A stretch of 64,000 bases of DNA, taken from positions 1 through 64,000 of the forward strand of contig NZ_SMKL01000012.1 in NCBI RefSeq assembly GCF_004348545.1, written 5' to 3'. Below, in pieces: positions 41,519-50,154 of this stretch; positions within the stretch are counted from its first letter, which is position 1, and each line of letters opens with the position of its first letter. The stretch is from Jiangella ureilytica. Lineage in GTDB: Bacteria; Actinomycetota; Actinomycetes; Jiangellales; Jiangellaceae. The notes below the pieces were generated by a model. The model was not told the DNA's origin. It did not search any database and saw only the letters and a list, made by a program, of their open reading frames with translations. Made by a program: the position numbers and the translations under genes.

Positions 41519-43092
41519 GCGACGCCCTCCCTGTCCCTGGTCATCAGTGCCATGAGGTTCTCCTGGGTCGCCTCGGCGATCGGCACCTCGCCGGTGATCC
41601 GGCCGGCGGCGAGCGTGTAGACGCGGTCGCAGACGCCGAGCAGCTCCGGCAGCTCCGACGAGATGACGAGGACGGCCTTCCCGGCGGCCACGAGCCGGTT
41701 GATGATCGTGTAGATCTCGTACTTGGCGCCGACGTCGATGCCGCGCGTGGGCTCGTCGAGGATCAGCACGTCGGGGTCGGCGAACAGCCACTTGGCCAGC
41801 ACGACCTTCTGCTGGTTGCCGCCGGACAGCTTGCCGACGGCGGTCATCACACTGGTCGTGCGGATGCCGAGGTGGTTGCGGCTCTCCTCGGCGACGCGGA
41901 TCTCCTCGTTGCCGTCCACCCAGCCGCGGCTGGCCAGCTTGCGCAGTGCCGCCGCCGAGATGTTGCGGCGCACGTCCTCGATGAGGTTGAGGCCGTAGCG
42001 CTTGCGGTCCTCCGTGGCATAGGCGATGCCGTTGTCGATCGCCTCGGCCACCGACCGCGGCCGCACCTCGCGCCCGCGCACGAACAACCGGCCGCTGATG
42101 TCGCGGCCGTAGGAGCGGCCGAACACGCTCATCGCCAGCTCGGTGCGCCCGGCGCCCATGAGCCCGGCGATGCCGACGACCTCCCCCGCGCGGACCGTCA
42201 GGCTGACGCCGTCGACCACCTTGCGGTCCTGGGTGGGGTGCCAGACGGTCCAGTCCTCGATGCGCAGCACCTCGTCGCCCGGATCGCTCTCGCGGTCGGG
42301 GTAGAAGCTCTCGAGGTCGCGGCCGACCATGCCGCGGATGATCCGCTCCTGCATGGTCCCGCTGTCGCCGTCGCCGTCGCCCACGCCGTCGCCGTCGCCC
42401 ACGCCGTCGTCGGTGCGCAGCGTCTCGACCGTCCGGCCGTCGCGCAGGACGGTGATGGCGTCGGCGATCGCCGTCACCTCGTTCAGCTTGTGCGAGATGA
42501 GGATGCAGGTGATCCCCTGATCACGCAGCCGGCGCAACAGGTCCAGCAGGTGGGCGGAGTCGGTGTCGTTCAGCGCGGCGGTCGGCTCATCCAGGATCAG
42601 CAGCCGGACCTCCTTGGACAGCGCCTTGGCGATCTCGACCAATTGCTGCTTGCCGACGCCGAGCTGCGCGACCGGCGTGACGGGGTTCTCGTCCAGCCCG
42701 ACCGACGCCAGCAGCTCGGTGGCCTCGGCGTTGGTGCGGTTCCAGTCGATCAGCCCGCCTCGGCCCCGTCGCTCGTTGCCGAGGAAGATGTTCTCGGCCA
42801 CCGACAGGTACGGCACCAGCGCCAGCTCCTGATGGATGATCACGACGCCGACGGCCTCGCTGTCGCGGATGCCGTGGAACTGCACCGGCTGCCCGTCGAA
42901 CACGATCTCGCCGTCGTACGAGCCCGCCGAGTGCACGCCGGACAGCACCTGCATGAGCGTCGACTTGCCGGCGCCGTTCTCGCCGCAGATCGCGTGGATC
43001 TCGCCGCGCCGCACCGCCAGCGACACGTTCTCGAGCGCCGTCACGCCCGGGAAGGTCTTGGTGATGCCGCGCATCTCGAGGATGGTGTCCAT
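41515..43092 (-). CDS. mmsA: multiple-monosaccharide ABC transporter ATP-binding protein (MmsA/GguA/XylG-like)
   Basis: 525 residues with two fused ABC domains. The first has Walker [10 protein letters not shown] and Walker [12 protein letters not shown]; the second has a degenerate Walker [10 protein letters not shown], signature LSGGNQQKV and [13 protein letters not shown]. This doublet is typical of CUT2 (ribose/xylose) importers. The linker between the halves carries an unusual Val-Gly-Asp-Gly-Asp-Gly repeat. ATG at 43092 chosen over 43104 because the family starts at [12 protein letters not shown]-like sequence. Confidence 0.92.
   Translation of the reverse strand: MDTILEMRGITKTFPGVTALENVSLAVRRGEIHAICGENGAGKSTLMQVLSGVHSAGSYDGEIVFDGQPVQFHGIRDSEAVGVVIIHQELALVPYLSVAENIFLGNERRGRGGLIDWNRTNAEATELLASVGLDENPVTPVAQLGVGKQQLVEIAKALSKEVRLLILDEPTAALNDTDSAHLLDLLRRLRDQGITCILISHKLNEVTAIADAITVLRDGRTVETLRTDDGVGDGDGVGDGDGDSGTMQERIIRGMVGRDLESFYPDRESDPGDEVLRIEDWTVWHPTQDRKVVDGVSLTVRAGEVVGIAGLMGAGRTELAMSVFGRSYGRDISGRLFVRGREVRPRSVAEAIDNGIAYATEDRKRYGLNLIEDVRRNISAAALRKLASRGWVDGNEEIRVAEESRNHLGIRTTSVMTAVGKLSGGNQQKVVLAKWLFADPDVLILDEPTRGIDVGAKYEIYTIINRLVAAGKAVLVISSELPELLGVCDRVYTLAAGRITGEVPIAEATQENLMALMTRDREGVA
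42364..42408 (-). repeat. 18-bp tandem repeat in the ABC ATPase linker
   Basis: Two perfect copies of GTCGCCGTCGCCCACGCC (42370-42405) plus flanking partial units, in frame, encoding an acidic Gly/Asp/Val repeat between the two ATPase domains. Likely slippage-prone and of variable length between strains. Confidence 0.85.
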
Positions 43093-43167
43093 CGCCGTCC
43101 TCATCGTCGGCCGGGCCGGCCCGGTGGGTATGCGCCACCGGGCCGGCGGTCGGGGTCGTGGACGGCG

Positions 43168-44307
43168 TCAGCCGTCGGTCTGGCCGGCCGCCACTTCTTC
43201 GGCCGTGTAGTACCCGGAGTCGACGAGTGCGGTCTGGATGTCGTCGCGGTAGACCGTCTCGACCGGCAGCAGGTACGAGGGGACGACCTTGACGCCGTTG
43301 TCGTAGGTCTCGGTGTCGTTGGCCTCGGGCTCCTCGCCGGCCAGGAACGCCTCGGCCGCGACGACGGCCTGCTCGGCCAGCAGCCGGGTGTCCTTGAAGA
43401 TCGTCGAGTGCTGCACGCCGTCGTCGATCAGCTTCACCGACGCGATCTCGGCATCCTGTCCGGTCACGACCGCCATGGGGTTGGCCGCGGCGCCGTACCC
43501 GGCATTCTGCAGGGCGGTGATGATGCCGCGCGAGAGCCCGTCGTACGGCGACAGCACGCCGTCGACCCGGGAGCCGTCGTTGTAGCTCGACGTCAGCAGG
43601 TCCTCCATGCGCCGCTGCGCGGTCTCCTGCTGCCAGCGCAGGATGGCGACCTGCTCGATGTCGGCCTGACCGGACTTGACCACCAGTGAACCGTCGTCGA
43701 TGAACGGCTGCAGGGTGTCCATCGCGCCGTCGAAGAAGAAGTGCGCGTTGTTGTCGTCGAGTGAGCCCGCGAACAATTCCACGTTGAACGGCCCGGTGGC
43801 CTCGCCCGGCGCGCCGTCGGCGGTCCGCAGGCCCAGCCCGGTGAGCAGCGCCTCCGCCTGCGCGACGCCGACGCGGTAGTTGTCGAAGCTGACGTAGAAG
43901 TCGACGTTCTCGCTGTCGCGGATCAGCCGGTCGTAGGCGATCACCGGGATGTCCGCGTCGGCGGCGGCCTGCAGCTGGCTGCTCAGCGCCGTACCGTCGA
44001 TGGCGGCGATGATCAGGACGTCCGCGCCCTGCGTGATCATCTGGTCCACCTGTTGCGACTGCGTGGGGATGTCGTCGCCGGCGAACTGCAGGTCGACCTG
44101 GTAGCCGAGCTCCTCGAGCTGCTCCCGCACCGAGTCGCCATCGGCGATCCAGCGCTCCGAGGTCTGCGTGGGCATCGAGACCCCGATGGTGAGATCCTCC
44201 GGTGCGGCCGACTCCTCGGTGTCGCCGCCGGCGCCCTCGCCGCCGCACGCCGCCACCGAGAGGGCCAGCACCGCACCGCCGAACACCGTCACGAATCGTC
44301 TGTTCAC
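43168..44307 (-). CDS. chvE: ChvE-type multiple-monosaccharide-binding lipoprotein
   Basis: 379 residues. Lipoprotein signal with lipobox SVAAC (Cys21), then a periplasmic-binding-protein type 1 fold. TIGVSMPTQTSERWIADGD at the start of the mature protein, DVLIIAAIDGTAL, IPVIAYDRLIRDS and VTGQDAEIASVKLI are hallmarks of ChvE. In Agrobacterium ChvE binds many aldoses. First gene of the operon chvE-mmsA-mmsB; a LacI-type operator lies 68 nt upstream. Confidence 0.93.
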   Translation of the reverse strand: MNRRFVTVFGGAVLALSVAACGGEGAGGDTEESAAPEDLTIGVSMPTQTSERWIADGDSVREQLEELGYQVDLQFAGDDIPTQSQQVDQMITQGADVLIIAAIDGTALSSQLQAAADADIPVIAYDRLIRDSENVDFYVSFDNYRVGVAQAEALLTGLGLRTADGAPGEATGPFNVELFAGSLDDNNAHFFFDGAMDTLQPFIDDGSLVVKSGQADIEQVAILRWQQETAQRRMEDLLTSSYNDGSRVDGVLSPYDGLSRGIITALQNAGYGAAANPMAVVTGQDAEIASVKLIDDGVQHSTIFKDTRLLAEQAVVAAEAFLAGEEPEANDTETYDNGVKVVPSYLLPVETVYRDDIQTALVDSGYYTAEEVAAGQTDG

Positions 44308-44374
44308 AAGACCCCTCCCTCGCGGAAACCAGCGCTGTGACCAGCCGCTTCCGCTGAGCCCGGATTGCGTGGTT

Positions 44375-44388
44375 TGTGAACGTTAACA
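44375..44388 (-). promoter_or_regulatory. LacI-family operator upstream of chvE
   Basis: TGTGAACGTTAACA: near-perfect palindrome with the central CG and flanking TGTnAAC/GTTnACA typical of LacI/GalR operators, within the chvE promoter region. Suggests sugar-responsive repression by a LacI-family protein not encoded in this window. Confidence 0.7.
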
Positions 44389-44515
44389 GCAGTTTCGACA
44401 CCGGGCAGTCACGATCCGATAACAGGGTGTCGGAGTGGTCATGACCAGTGCCTGAGGCCAATTTCACAGGTGCTGACCGGCTCTGCGGCGGGCCGCCGCG
44501 CCTAGGGTCGGCTCC

Positions 44516-45757
44516 ATGCCGGCCGCGCGGGGTCCCGCCGCGGCCGAGCCGCCGCCGGGCGGGTACCGACGCGGCTCGGCCGGCTACCGTCGGGCGAGCT
44601 CAGCGGCCTTCCTGGCCGGCGCCGGGACGTTCGCGCTGCTGTACGGGGCGCAGGCGCTGCTGCCCCAGCTCTCGGACGCGTTCGGCGTCTCGGCCGCGAC
44701 CGCCAGCCTGGCGTTGTCCGCGGCGACCGGCGCGATCGCCGTGTCGCTGCTGCCCATGAGCGCGGCGTCGGGGCGCTGGGGCACCTCGCGGGTCATGACG
44801 GCCTCACTGGCCGCCGCGACGGTGCTCGCGCTGCTGGTGCCGCTGGCGCCGTCGTTCTGGCTGCTCCTGGTGCTGCGGGCGGCACAAGGGGTGGCGATGG
44901 CGGGCGTTCCGGCCCTCGCGATCGCCTACCTCGGCCGCACGATCCACCCGTCCGCCCTGGGCGGCGCCGTCGGGCTGTTCGTCGCCGGCAACACGATGGG
45001 CGGGCTGTCCGGCCGGCTCATCGCCGCGGCGGTCTCCGACCTGCTCGACTGGCGGGCCGCGTTCGCCGTCACCGCCGTGTTCGCGACGGCGTGCCTGGCG
45101 GCGTTCTGGTGGTTGCTGCCCACACGCGGGGCGGCGGACGACGAGCGGGCCGCCGCCGGCCGCGCCGGGGCCGCGGCGCCCGGGGCGCGCCGGTCTGTCC
45201 TGGTACACCTGCGCGACCCCGTACTGGTGCGGCTGTTCGGGCTGAGCTTCGTGCTGATGTCGGCGTTCGTGACGGTCTACAACTACCTGCCGTACCGGCT
45301 GCTGGCGGCGCCGTTCGTGCTGTCCGCCACCGTCGTCGGCCTGGTCTTCCTGGCCTACGTCCCGGGCTCGGTGTCCGCGGGGGTGGCCGGCCGGCTGGGC
45401 GACCGGCTGGGCCGGCGGACGGTGCTGTGGGCCAGCGTGCTGCTCGCGCAACTGGCGATCCTGCTGACCTGGCCCGACGTGCTCGGCTGTGTGCTCGCCG
45501 GGCTCGTGCTGTTCACCGTCGGCTTCTTCGGCGCGCACGCCTCCGCGAGCACCGCCGTCACCCACCGCGCCGTCCGCGGCCGGGCCCAGGCGTCCGCGCT
45601 CTACCTGACCGCGTACTACGCCGGCAGCAGCCTCGGCGGGTCGCTGAGCGGACTGGCGTTCGCGGCGTACGGCTGGACCGGCATCGTCGGCTTCGTCACC
45701 TGCGCGATCGTGCTCGCGGCCTGGCTGGTCTCCGGCGTGTGGGCCGACCGCGGCTAG
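44516..45757 (+). CDS. MFS transporter (YnfM/arabinose-efflux-like)
   Basis: 413 residues with 12 predicted TM helices in two halves (GRWGTSRVM after TM2; RLGDRLGRRTVLW after TM8 is a motif A). Close to the actinobacterial YnfM/AraJ-type exporters, whose substrates include drugs or sugars. The ATG at 44516 follows TAGGGT (44503-44508) by 7 nt, so it is probably leaderless. Divergent from chvE across the LacI-type operator. Confidence 0.88.
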   Translation: MPAARGPAAAEPPPGGYRRGSAGYRRASSAAFLAGAGTFALLYGAQALLPQLSDAFGVSAATASLALSAATGAIAVSLLPMSAASGRWGTSRVMTASLAAATVLALLVPLAPSFWLLLVLRAAQGVAMAGVPALAIAYLGRTIHPSALGGAVGLFVAGNTMGGLSGRLIAAAVSDLLDWRAAFAVTAVFATACLAAFWWLLPTRGAADDERAAAGRAGAAAPGARRSVLVHLRDPVLVRLFGLSFVLMSAFVTVYNYLPYRLLAAPFVLSATVVGLVFLAYVPGSVSAGVAGRLGDRLGRRTVLWASVLLAQLAILLTWPDVLGCVLAGLVLFTVGFFGAHASASTAVTHRAVRGRAQASALYLTAYYAGSSLGGSLSGLAFAAYGWTGIVGFVTCAIVLAAWLVSGVWADRG

Positions 45758-45797
45758 ACTCCCCGGCCACAGTCGAGGCGTGTTCCGGGGAGGCCGG

Positions 45798-46766
45798 GTG
45801 AACGTTCGCGCGGTGCGCCGCCGCACGGTGCTCGCCGTCGCCGCCGGGTCCGCGCTGCTCGGCTCCTGCTCGTCGACCCGGGCCGCGCAGGACGTCGAGC
45901 TGCGGCTGGCGACCGGGCCGGCCGGCGCCGTCTACCGGCGCATCGGCGGCGCGCTGGCCGAGCGCATCACCGCGCGAGTGCCCGGCGCGCGGGTGACGAC
46001 GGTGCCCAGCGGCGCGTCGACGGACAACATCCGGATGCTCCTCGACGGCGAGGTTCACCTGGGCCTGACCAGCCTCGACGCCGTTTTCCCGGCCGGCAGC
46101 GACGAGTCGCCCGCAGGGTTGTCGGCGCTGTGCCGGCTGTACGACAGCCACCTGCACCTCGTCGTGCTGGCGGACTCCCCCGTGACCTCGCTGGCCGCTC
46201 TCGCCGGTGCCCGGGTCGGACTGGGCGCCCGCGACTCCGGGACGGAGTTCACGTCGCTGCGGCTGCTGGAGCTGAGCGCCGTCGAGGTGGAGGGCTCGTA
46301 CAACCCCCAGGCGATCTCCGCGCAGGAGCTGATCCGCGGCGACCTCGACGCCATGTTCTCGCTCAGCGGCGTGCCCACCCCGGCCGTCAGCCAGCTCGCC
46401 GCCCGGAGCCCGATCCGGCTGATCCCGCTGGACCGCGAGGCCGGTGCGCTGGCGCAGGCCTACCCGGGTCCGTACGTGCCGGCCGCGATCCCGTCGACCG
46501 CCTACGACGGCGTGCCCGCGACCGGCACCGTCGCCGTCCCGAACATCCTCCTGGTCCGCGACGACGTGCCGGCCGACCTCGTCGAGGCGATCACCGAGAC
46601 GATCTTCACCGACACCGAGGCGCTGGCCACCGACAGTGACCGCGCCGACGCCACCGCCGAGCCCGTCCCCGAGGCGTGGCAGATCAACGTCCGCACCGGC
46701 ATCTCCACCGGCCCGGTGCCGCTGCACCCCGGCGCCGCCGCCTGGTTCCGCTCGCAGAAACGCTGA
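45798..46766 (+). CDS. TAXI-family TRAP-type solute-binding lipoprotein
   Basis: 322 residues from GTG 45798 (GGAGG just upstream). Arg-rich start, then a lipobox-like LLGSC (Cys24). The mature protein has the TAXI pattern: LRLATGPAGAVYRRIGGALAERI, VTTVPSGASTDNIRMLLDGEV, VGLGARDSGTEF and VPNILLVRDD. TAXI proteins feed fused TRAP membrane subunits with organic acids such as glutamate or alpha-ketoglutarate, yet no TRAP permease is encoded next to it. An orphan receptor or a partner of distant permeases. Confidence 0.88.
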   Translation: MNVRAVRRRTVLAVAAGSALLGSCSSTRAAQDVELRLATGPAGAVYRRIGGALAERITARVPGARVTTVPSGASTDNIRMLLDGEVHLGLTSLDAVFPAGSDESPAGLSALCRLYDSHLHLVVLADSPVTSLAALAGARVGLGARDSGTEFTSLRLLELSAVEVEGSYNPQAISAQELIRGDLDAMFSLSGVPTPAVSQLAARSPIRLIPLDREAGALAQAYPGPYVPAAIPSTAYDGVPATGTVAVPNILLVRDDVPADLVEAITETIFTDTEALATDSDRADATAEPVPEAWQINVRTGISTGPVPLHPGAAAWFRSQKR

Positions 46767-46778
46767 CCTCCCGCACAC

Positions 46779-46839
46779 GTTGATCATGGAGAAGAGCGCC
46801 TTCCCGGGCACGGGGAACCTGCCCTTCTCCATGATCAAC
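46779..46839. repeat. long palindromic element, left of the DUF559 gene
   Basis: GTTGATCATGGAGAAG (46779-46794) and CTTCTCCATGATCAAC (46824-46839): perfect 16-bp arms, 29-nt loop. The same arms recur at 47815-47875, and a 13-bp variant at 30360-30431. It sits 12 nt after the TAXI stop. Confidence 0.9.
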
Positions 46840-46967
46840 TTGAGGTTCAGGCGTGGTCGGAGCGGGGCTGTGGATAACCTTCGAGGCAGTCGGCCGATCT
46901 GGGCGATGATCGCGTCCTGCCCCGTCGTGTCAGCGTTCCCGAACCGCTTCGGCAGCGGCCGTTCCAT

Positions 46968-47819
46968 GTGGCGGACGGCAGAGACGCGGGCGTGCCGAGG
47001 GGCGTGCTGGCAGGCCCTCGGTTCCAGCGGCCGTTCCGGGGCGTGCGGATCCCGGCAGCGCTTCCCAACACACTCGCCACCCGGTGCCGCGCGCTCCGGC
47101 TCGTCCTGCCCCGTGACGTGGCGTTCAGCCACGAGACCGCCGCCCTGCTCTGCGATCTGCCGGTCCCGGAGTTCGACGGCGAAGTCGACGTCATCGTGCC
47201 GCCCGGCTCCGTGGTTCCAAAGATCGCCGGCGTCGACGGCCACGTCGGTCTAGATCCTGCGACCGTCATCGAGGTCCACGGCCTGCCCGTCGTGCAGCCG
47301 GAGCGCACCTTCGTCCACCTCGCCGCGACCTGGCGCCGCGACGACCTGGCCGTGTTCGGCGACGCCATGCTACGCCGCTGGACCACCCACGAACGCCTGC
47401 ACGACGAAGTCGCCGGCCTCGCCCGCCGCCGCGGCATCGTCCGCGCCCGCGACGTACTCCGCCTCGTCATGCCCGGCGTCGACTCACCCATGGAGACCCG
47501 CGTCCGGCTCCTCCTCGTCGACGCCGGCCTCCCCTGTCCGGAGGTCGGCGTGAATGTCACCGACCGCACCGGCACCTGGCTCGCCCGCCCCGACCTCTCC
47601 TACCCCGACCTGAAGATCGCCATCGAATACGACGGCGACCACCACCGCACCGACCGGCGCCAATGGCAACGCGACCGCTACCGCGACGAGCAACTGCGCG
47701 ACGCCGGCTGGATCGTCATCCCACTCACCGCCGACGACGTCCTCCGCCACCCCCAGCGCACCATCGAGCGCATCCGCCGCTACATCCACCTCCGCTCCAC
47801 TCTCCCCGCACCCCGTTGA
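46968..47819 (+). CDS. DUF559/VSR-like endonuclease-domain protein with AbiEi-like N-terminus
   Basis: 283 residues. The N-terminal winged-helix-like part (DAGVPRGVLAGPRF...FRGVRIP, SHETAALLCDLP) matches the domain found in AbiEi-type and actinobacterial DUF559 proteins. The C-terminal domain has a PD-(D/E)xK/VSR-like arrangement with Glu176 (SPMETR), Asp209 (RPDLS), Glu220 (IAIEYDGDHH) and a basic helix RDRYRDEQLRDAGW. GTG 46968 is the first start; homologous sequence seems to extend about 12 codons upstream without a start codon, so the N-terminus may be decayed or use CTG. The stop lies inside the right-hand hairpin. Confidence 0.82.
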   Translation: MADGRDAGVPRGVLAGPRFQRPFRGVRIPAALPNTLATRCRALRLVLPRDVAFSHETAALLCDLPVPEFDGEVDVIVPPGSVVPKIAGVDGHVGLDPATVIEVHGLPVVQPERTFVHLAATWRRDDLAVFGDAMLRRWTTHERLHDEVAGLARRRGIVRARDVLRLVMPGVDSPMETRVRLLLVDAGLPCPEVGVNVTDRTGTWLARPDLSYPDLKIAIEYDGDHHRTDRRQWQRDRYRDEQLRDAGWIVIPLTADDVLRHPQRTIERIRRYIHLRSTLPAPR

Positions 47820-47879
47820 TCATGGAGAAGGGCACCTTCCCCGTGCCGCAGAGGCTGCGCTTCTCCATGATCAACGGGG
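47811..47879. repeat. long palindromic element, right of the DUF559 gene
   Basis: CCCCGTTGATCATGGAGAAG (47811-47830) and its exact reverse complement (47860-47879), 20-bp arms with a 29-nt loop. The inner 16 bp of each arm are identical to the 46779 element, and the loops share CCTTCCC and GGxxCTGC-like stretches. The stop codon of the DUF559 gene is embedded in the left arm. Confidence 0.92.
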
Positions 47880-47911
47880 GTGGACGGGCCGGGGCGGCCG
47901 CTGAGTGGCGG

Positions 47912-49330
47912 TCAGGTGGGGGCGTCGGCGGGCTCCGCGGCGACCGGCAGGGCGACCACGGCGGCGAGTCCGCTGCCGCCGTCGTCGCGCGCGAGCCCGT
48001 CCTCGAGCCGCAGCTCTCCCCCGGCCCGGGCCACGAGCTCGGCGCAGATGGCGAGGCCGAGGCCGGTGCCGGGCACGTTCTGGTGCTTCGGCGCCCGCCA
48101 GAACCGGCGCAGCGCCTGCTCGCGGTCGGACGGGTCGATGCCGCGGCCGTCGTCGCGGACGGCCACCTCGACGAATCCCGCCGGGCCGGCCGGGCGCGCC
48201 GCCACCTCGACCACGGACGCCTCCGAGAGCCGCATCGCGTTGCTGATCAGCTCGTCGAGGATGCTGCCCAGCCCGCCCGGCGGCTCGAGCAGCAGCAGCC
48301 CGGGCGTGACGTCGACGCGCAGCTCCTGGCCCTCGACGGAGGTCAGCGCGCGCCAGCGGTCGACGCGGGTCGCGAGCAGGGTGTCGAGGTCGACGGGCTC
48401 GGCGGTGCGCATGCTCTCCATGCGGGCGCTGGCCAGCAGCGCGTTCAGCATCCGGTGCATGGCCCGCAGCTCGTCGACGGCGACGTCGTGCGCCTGCCGG
48501 CCGCCGTCGCCGCTCAGGTGCGGGCGCAGGCTCTCGACCACGAGACGCAGGCTGGTCAGCGGGTTGCGCAGCTGGTGCGACGCGTCGGCGACGAACGCCC
48601 GCTGCCGCTGCACGGAGTGCTCGACGGCGTCCATCATCGTGTTGAACGAGCCGGCCAGGTGGCGCAGCTCGACCGGGCCGCCGCCGGCGTCGACCCTGAT
48701 GGTGAGGTCGCCGCGCGAGATGCCGGCGGTCGCGGTGTCCAGCTTGCGCACCGGCCGCAGGATCCAGCTGGATACCGGCCAGGCCACCGCCACCAGCGCG
48801 AGCAGCGGCAGCAGCCCGAGCGCGGCCAGTTGCGCCCAGCGGGTGAGGATGCGTTCGCGGGTGCGGTCGAGGTCGGAGATGGTGACGACGACGCCGACCA
48901 CCTCGCTGTCGCGGCCCACCGGCTCGGCGACCACCAGCGGCGAGTCCTGCCAGGGCCAGACGTCGCGCGACGGCTCGGACCGGGCGCCGGCCAGCGCCGC
49001 TTGGATGATGGTCGGCAGCGCGTCGCTGTCGCCGCGGGCGGCGTCGAACTCGCGCTCGGACCCGAGCACGACGGCGCTGTCGGTGGCGATGAGCGCGCCG
49101 GGGATGCCGTACAGCTCGTGGTAGCGCTCCAGCTCCTGGTCCAGTGCCTCGGTGCGGCCGCCGGACAGCGCGGTCTCGGCGAGTGAGGCGAACCGGCCGG
49201 CGTCGTTGAGGCGGTCGACGTAGGTCTCCTGCAGCTCGCGTTCGGCGACGGTGATGCCCAGCGGCACGCCGAGGGCGCCGACCAGCAGCACCGCGAGCGG
49301 GACCAGGACGGCCAGGAGACGGTGGCGCAC
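47912..49330 (-). CDS. sensor histidine kinase (TctE-like)
   Basis: 472 residues. TM1 (about 7-29), an extracytoplasmic sensor (about 30-168), TM2 (170-190), HAMP (WILRPVRKLDTATAGIS), a DHp with His252 (SHQLRNPLTSL), then N box (DELISNAMRLS), G1 (DDGRGI) and G2 (GTGLGLAI) of the HATPase. It pairs with the OmpR-type regulator 3 nt upstream. The divergent tctCBA genes make it a likely tricarboxylate- or other acid-sensing kinase; the ligand is inference. Confidence 0.92.
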   Translation of the reverse strand: MRHRLLAVLVPLAVLLVGALGVPLGITVAERELQETYVDRLNDAGRFASLAETALSGGRTEALDQELERYHELYGIPGALIATDSAVVLGSEREFDAARGDSDALPTIIQAALAGARSEPSRDVWPWQDSPLVVAEPVGRDSEVVGVVVTISDLDRTRERILTRWAQLAALGLLPLLALVAVAWPVSSWILRPVRKLDTATAGISRGDLTIRVDAGGGPVELRHLAGSFNTMMDAVEHSVQRQRAFVADASHQLRNPLTSLRLVVESLRPHLSGDGGRQAHDVAVDELRAMHRMLNALLASARMESMRTAEPVDLDTLLATRVDRWRALTSVEGQELRVDVTPGLLLLEPPGGLGSILDELISNAMRLSEASVVEVAARPAGPAGFVEVAVRDDGRGIDPSDREQALRRFWRAPKHQNVPGTGLGLAICAELVARAGGELRLEDGLARDDGGSGLAAVVALPVAAEPADAPT

Positions 49331-49333
49331 GTG

Positions 49334-50017
49334 CTAGCCGATCAGCTCCGGGTGGTCGGCCATGAGGCGGTAGCCGACGCCGCGGATGGTGCGGATGGGG
49401 ACGCCGGGCCCGAGCTTCCCGCGCAGGGCGGCGATGTGGGTGTCGAGCGTGCGCGTGGACGCCTCCCACGACACGCCCCAGATCTGGTCGAGGATGACGT
49501 CGCGGCTGACGACGTTGGGCGCGCGCCTGGCCAGCAGCACGAGCAGCTCGAACTCCTTGCGGGTGAGGAGGACCGGCGAGCCGTGCACCGTCACCTCGCG
49601 GGTGCCGGGGTCGATGCGCATGCCGGCCAGCTCGAGCGGCTGGTCCGGGTGGGGCTGCGCGCGGGCGGCCCGGGTGCGGCGCAGGACGGCGTCGATGCGG
49701 GCCAGCAGCTCGGGCACCCCGAACGGCTTCACGATGTAGTCGTCGGCGCCGGTGCGCAGGCCGCGCACTCGCTCGTGCTCCTCGGACCGGGCGGTGACGG
49801 CGATGACCGCGGTCTCGGGCTGGTCGCGCAGCTGCCGGATGACGTCGAGGCCGTCGCCGTCGGGCAACCCGAGATCGACGAGCACGACGTCGGCGGGCGC
49901 GGTGCGCACCGCTTCGACCGCCGTGGCGACCCGGTGGACCTCGAAACCGGCCTGCGTGAGGACGGTGACGAGTCCACGTGCCACGCGGTCGTCATCTTCG
50001 ACGACGGTGATCCGCAT
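49334..50017 (-). CDS. OmpR-family response regulator (TctD-like)
   Basis: 227 residues. Intact receiver with EDD at 7-9, Asp48 (VLVDLGLPDGDG), TAR and Lys near 99 (YIVKPFG), then a winged-helix DNA-binding domain (LTRKEFELLVLLARRAPNVVSRD, LDTHIAALRGKLG, IRTIRGVGYRL). ATG at 50017. The gene starts 3 nt before the kinase. A tandem 11-bp repeat in the divergent intergenic region is its probable binding site, allowing control of tctCBA and of itself. Confidence 0.93.
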   Translation of the reverse strand: MRITVVEDDDRVARGLVTVLTQAGFEVHRVATAVEAVRTAPADVVLVDLGLPDGDGLDVIRQLRDQPETAVIAVTARSEEHERVRGLRTGADDYIVKPFGVPELLARIDAVLRRTRAARAQPHPDQPLELAGMRIDPGTREVTVHGSPVLLTRKEFELLVLLARRAPNVVSRDVILDQIWGVSWEASTRTLDTHIAALRGKLGPGVPIRTIRGVGYRLMADHPELIG

Positions 50018-50060
50018 ACCGGTGCATTCTACGGATTTCCGGGGGCCGTATCCGGACCGG

Positions 50061-50082
50061 GATTTTCTTGAGATTTCTCTGA
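50061..50082 (+). promoter_or_regulatory. tandem 11-bp direct repeat (OmpR-type regulator site) upstream of tctC
   Basis: GATTTTCTTGA (50061-50071) followed immediately by GATTTCTCTGA (50072-50082), 9 of 11 identical, in an AT-rich patch. OmpR/PhoB-type regulators bind head-to-tail repeats at 11-bp pitch. It lies between the divergent response-regulator gene and tctC; a candidate -10 (CAAGAAT, 50105-50111) is downstream. Confidence 0.65.
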
Positions 50083-50154
50083 CACAACGCCCGCGCATTC
50101 CGCCCAAGAATGGTCCGCGACACGAGACCCGACGCTGACGAGGAGGTCAGCTGG

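Noticed and set aside
42364-42408. CRISPR-like repeat
   Set aside because: Short in-frame coding tandem repeat without spacers.
46779-46839. Simple rho-independent terminator
   Set aside because: The 29-nt loop and absence of a U-run are atypical and the same arms recur exactly around the next gene; termination remains possible as a secondary role.
46779-47879. Classical insertion sequence or miniature inverted-repeat element
   Set aside because: No transposase, and each end is itself a complete palindrome rather than one half of a terminal inverted repeat; no obvious target-site duplication.
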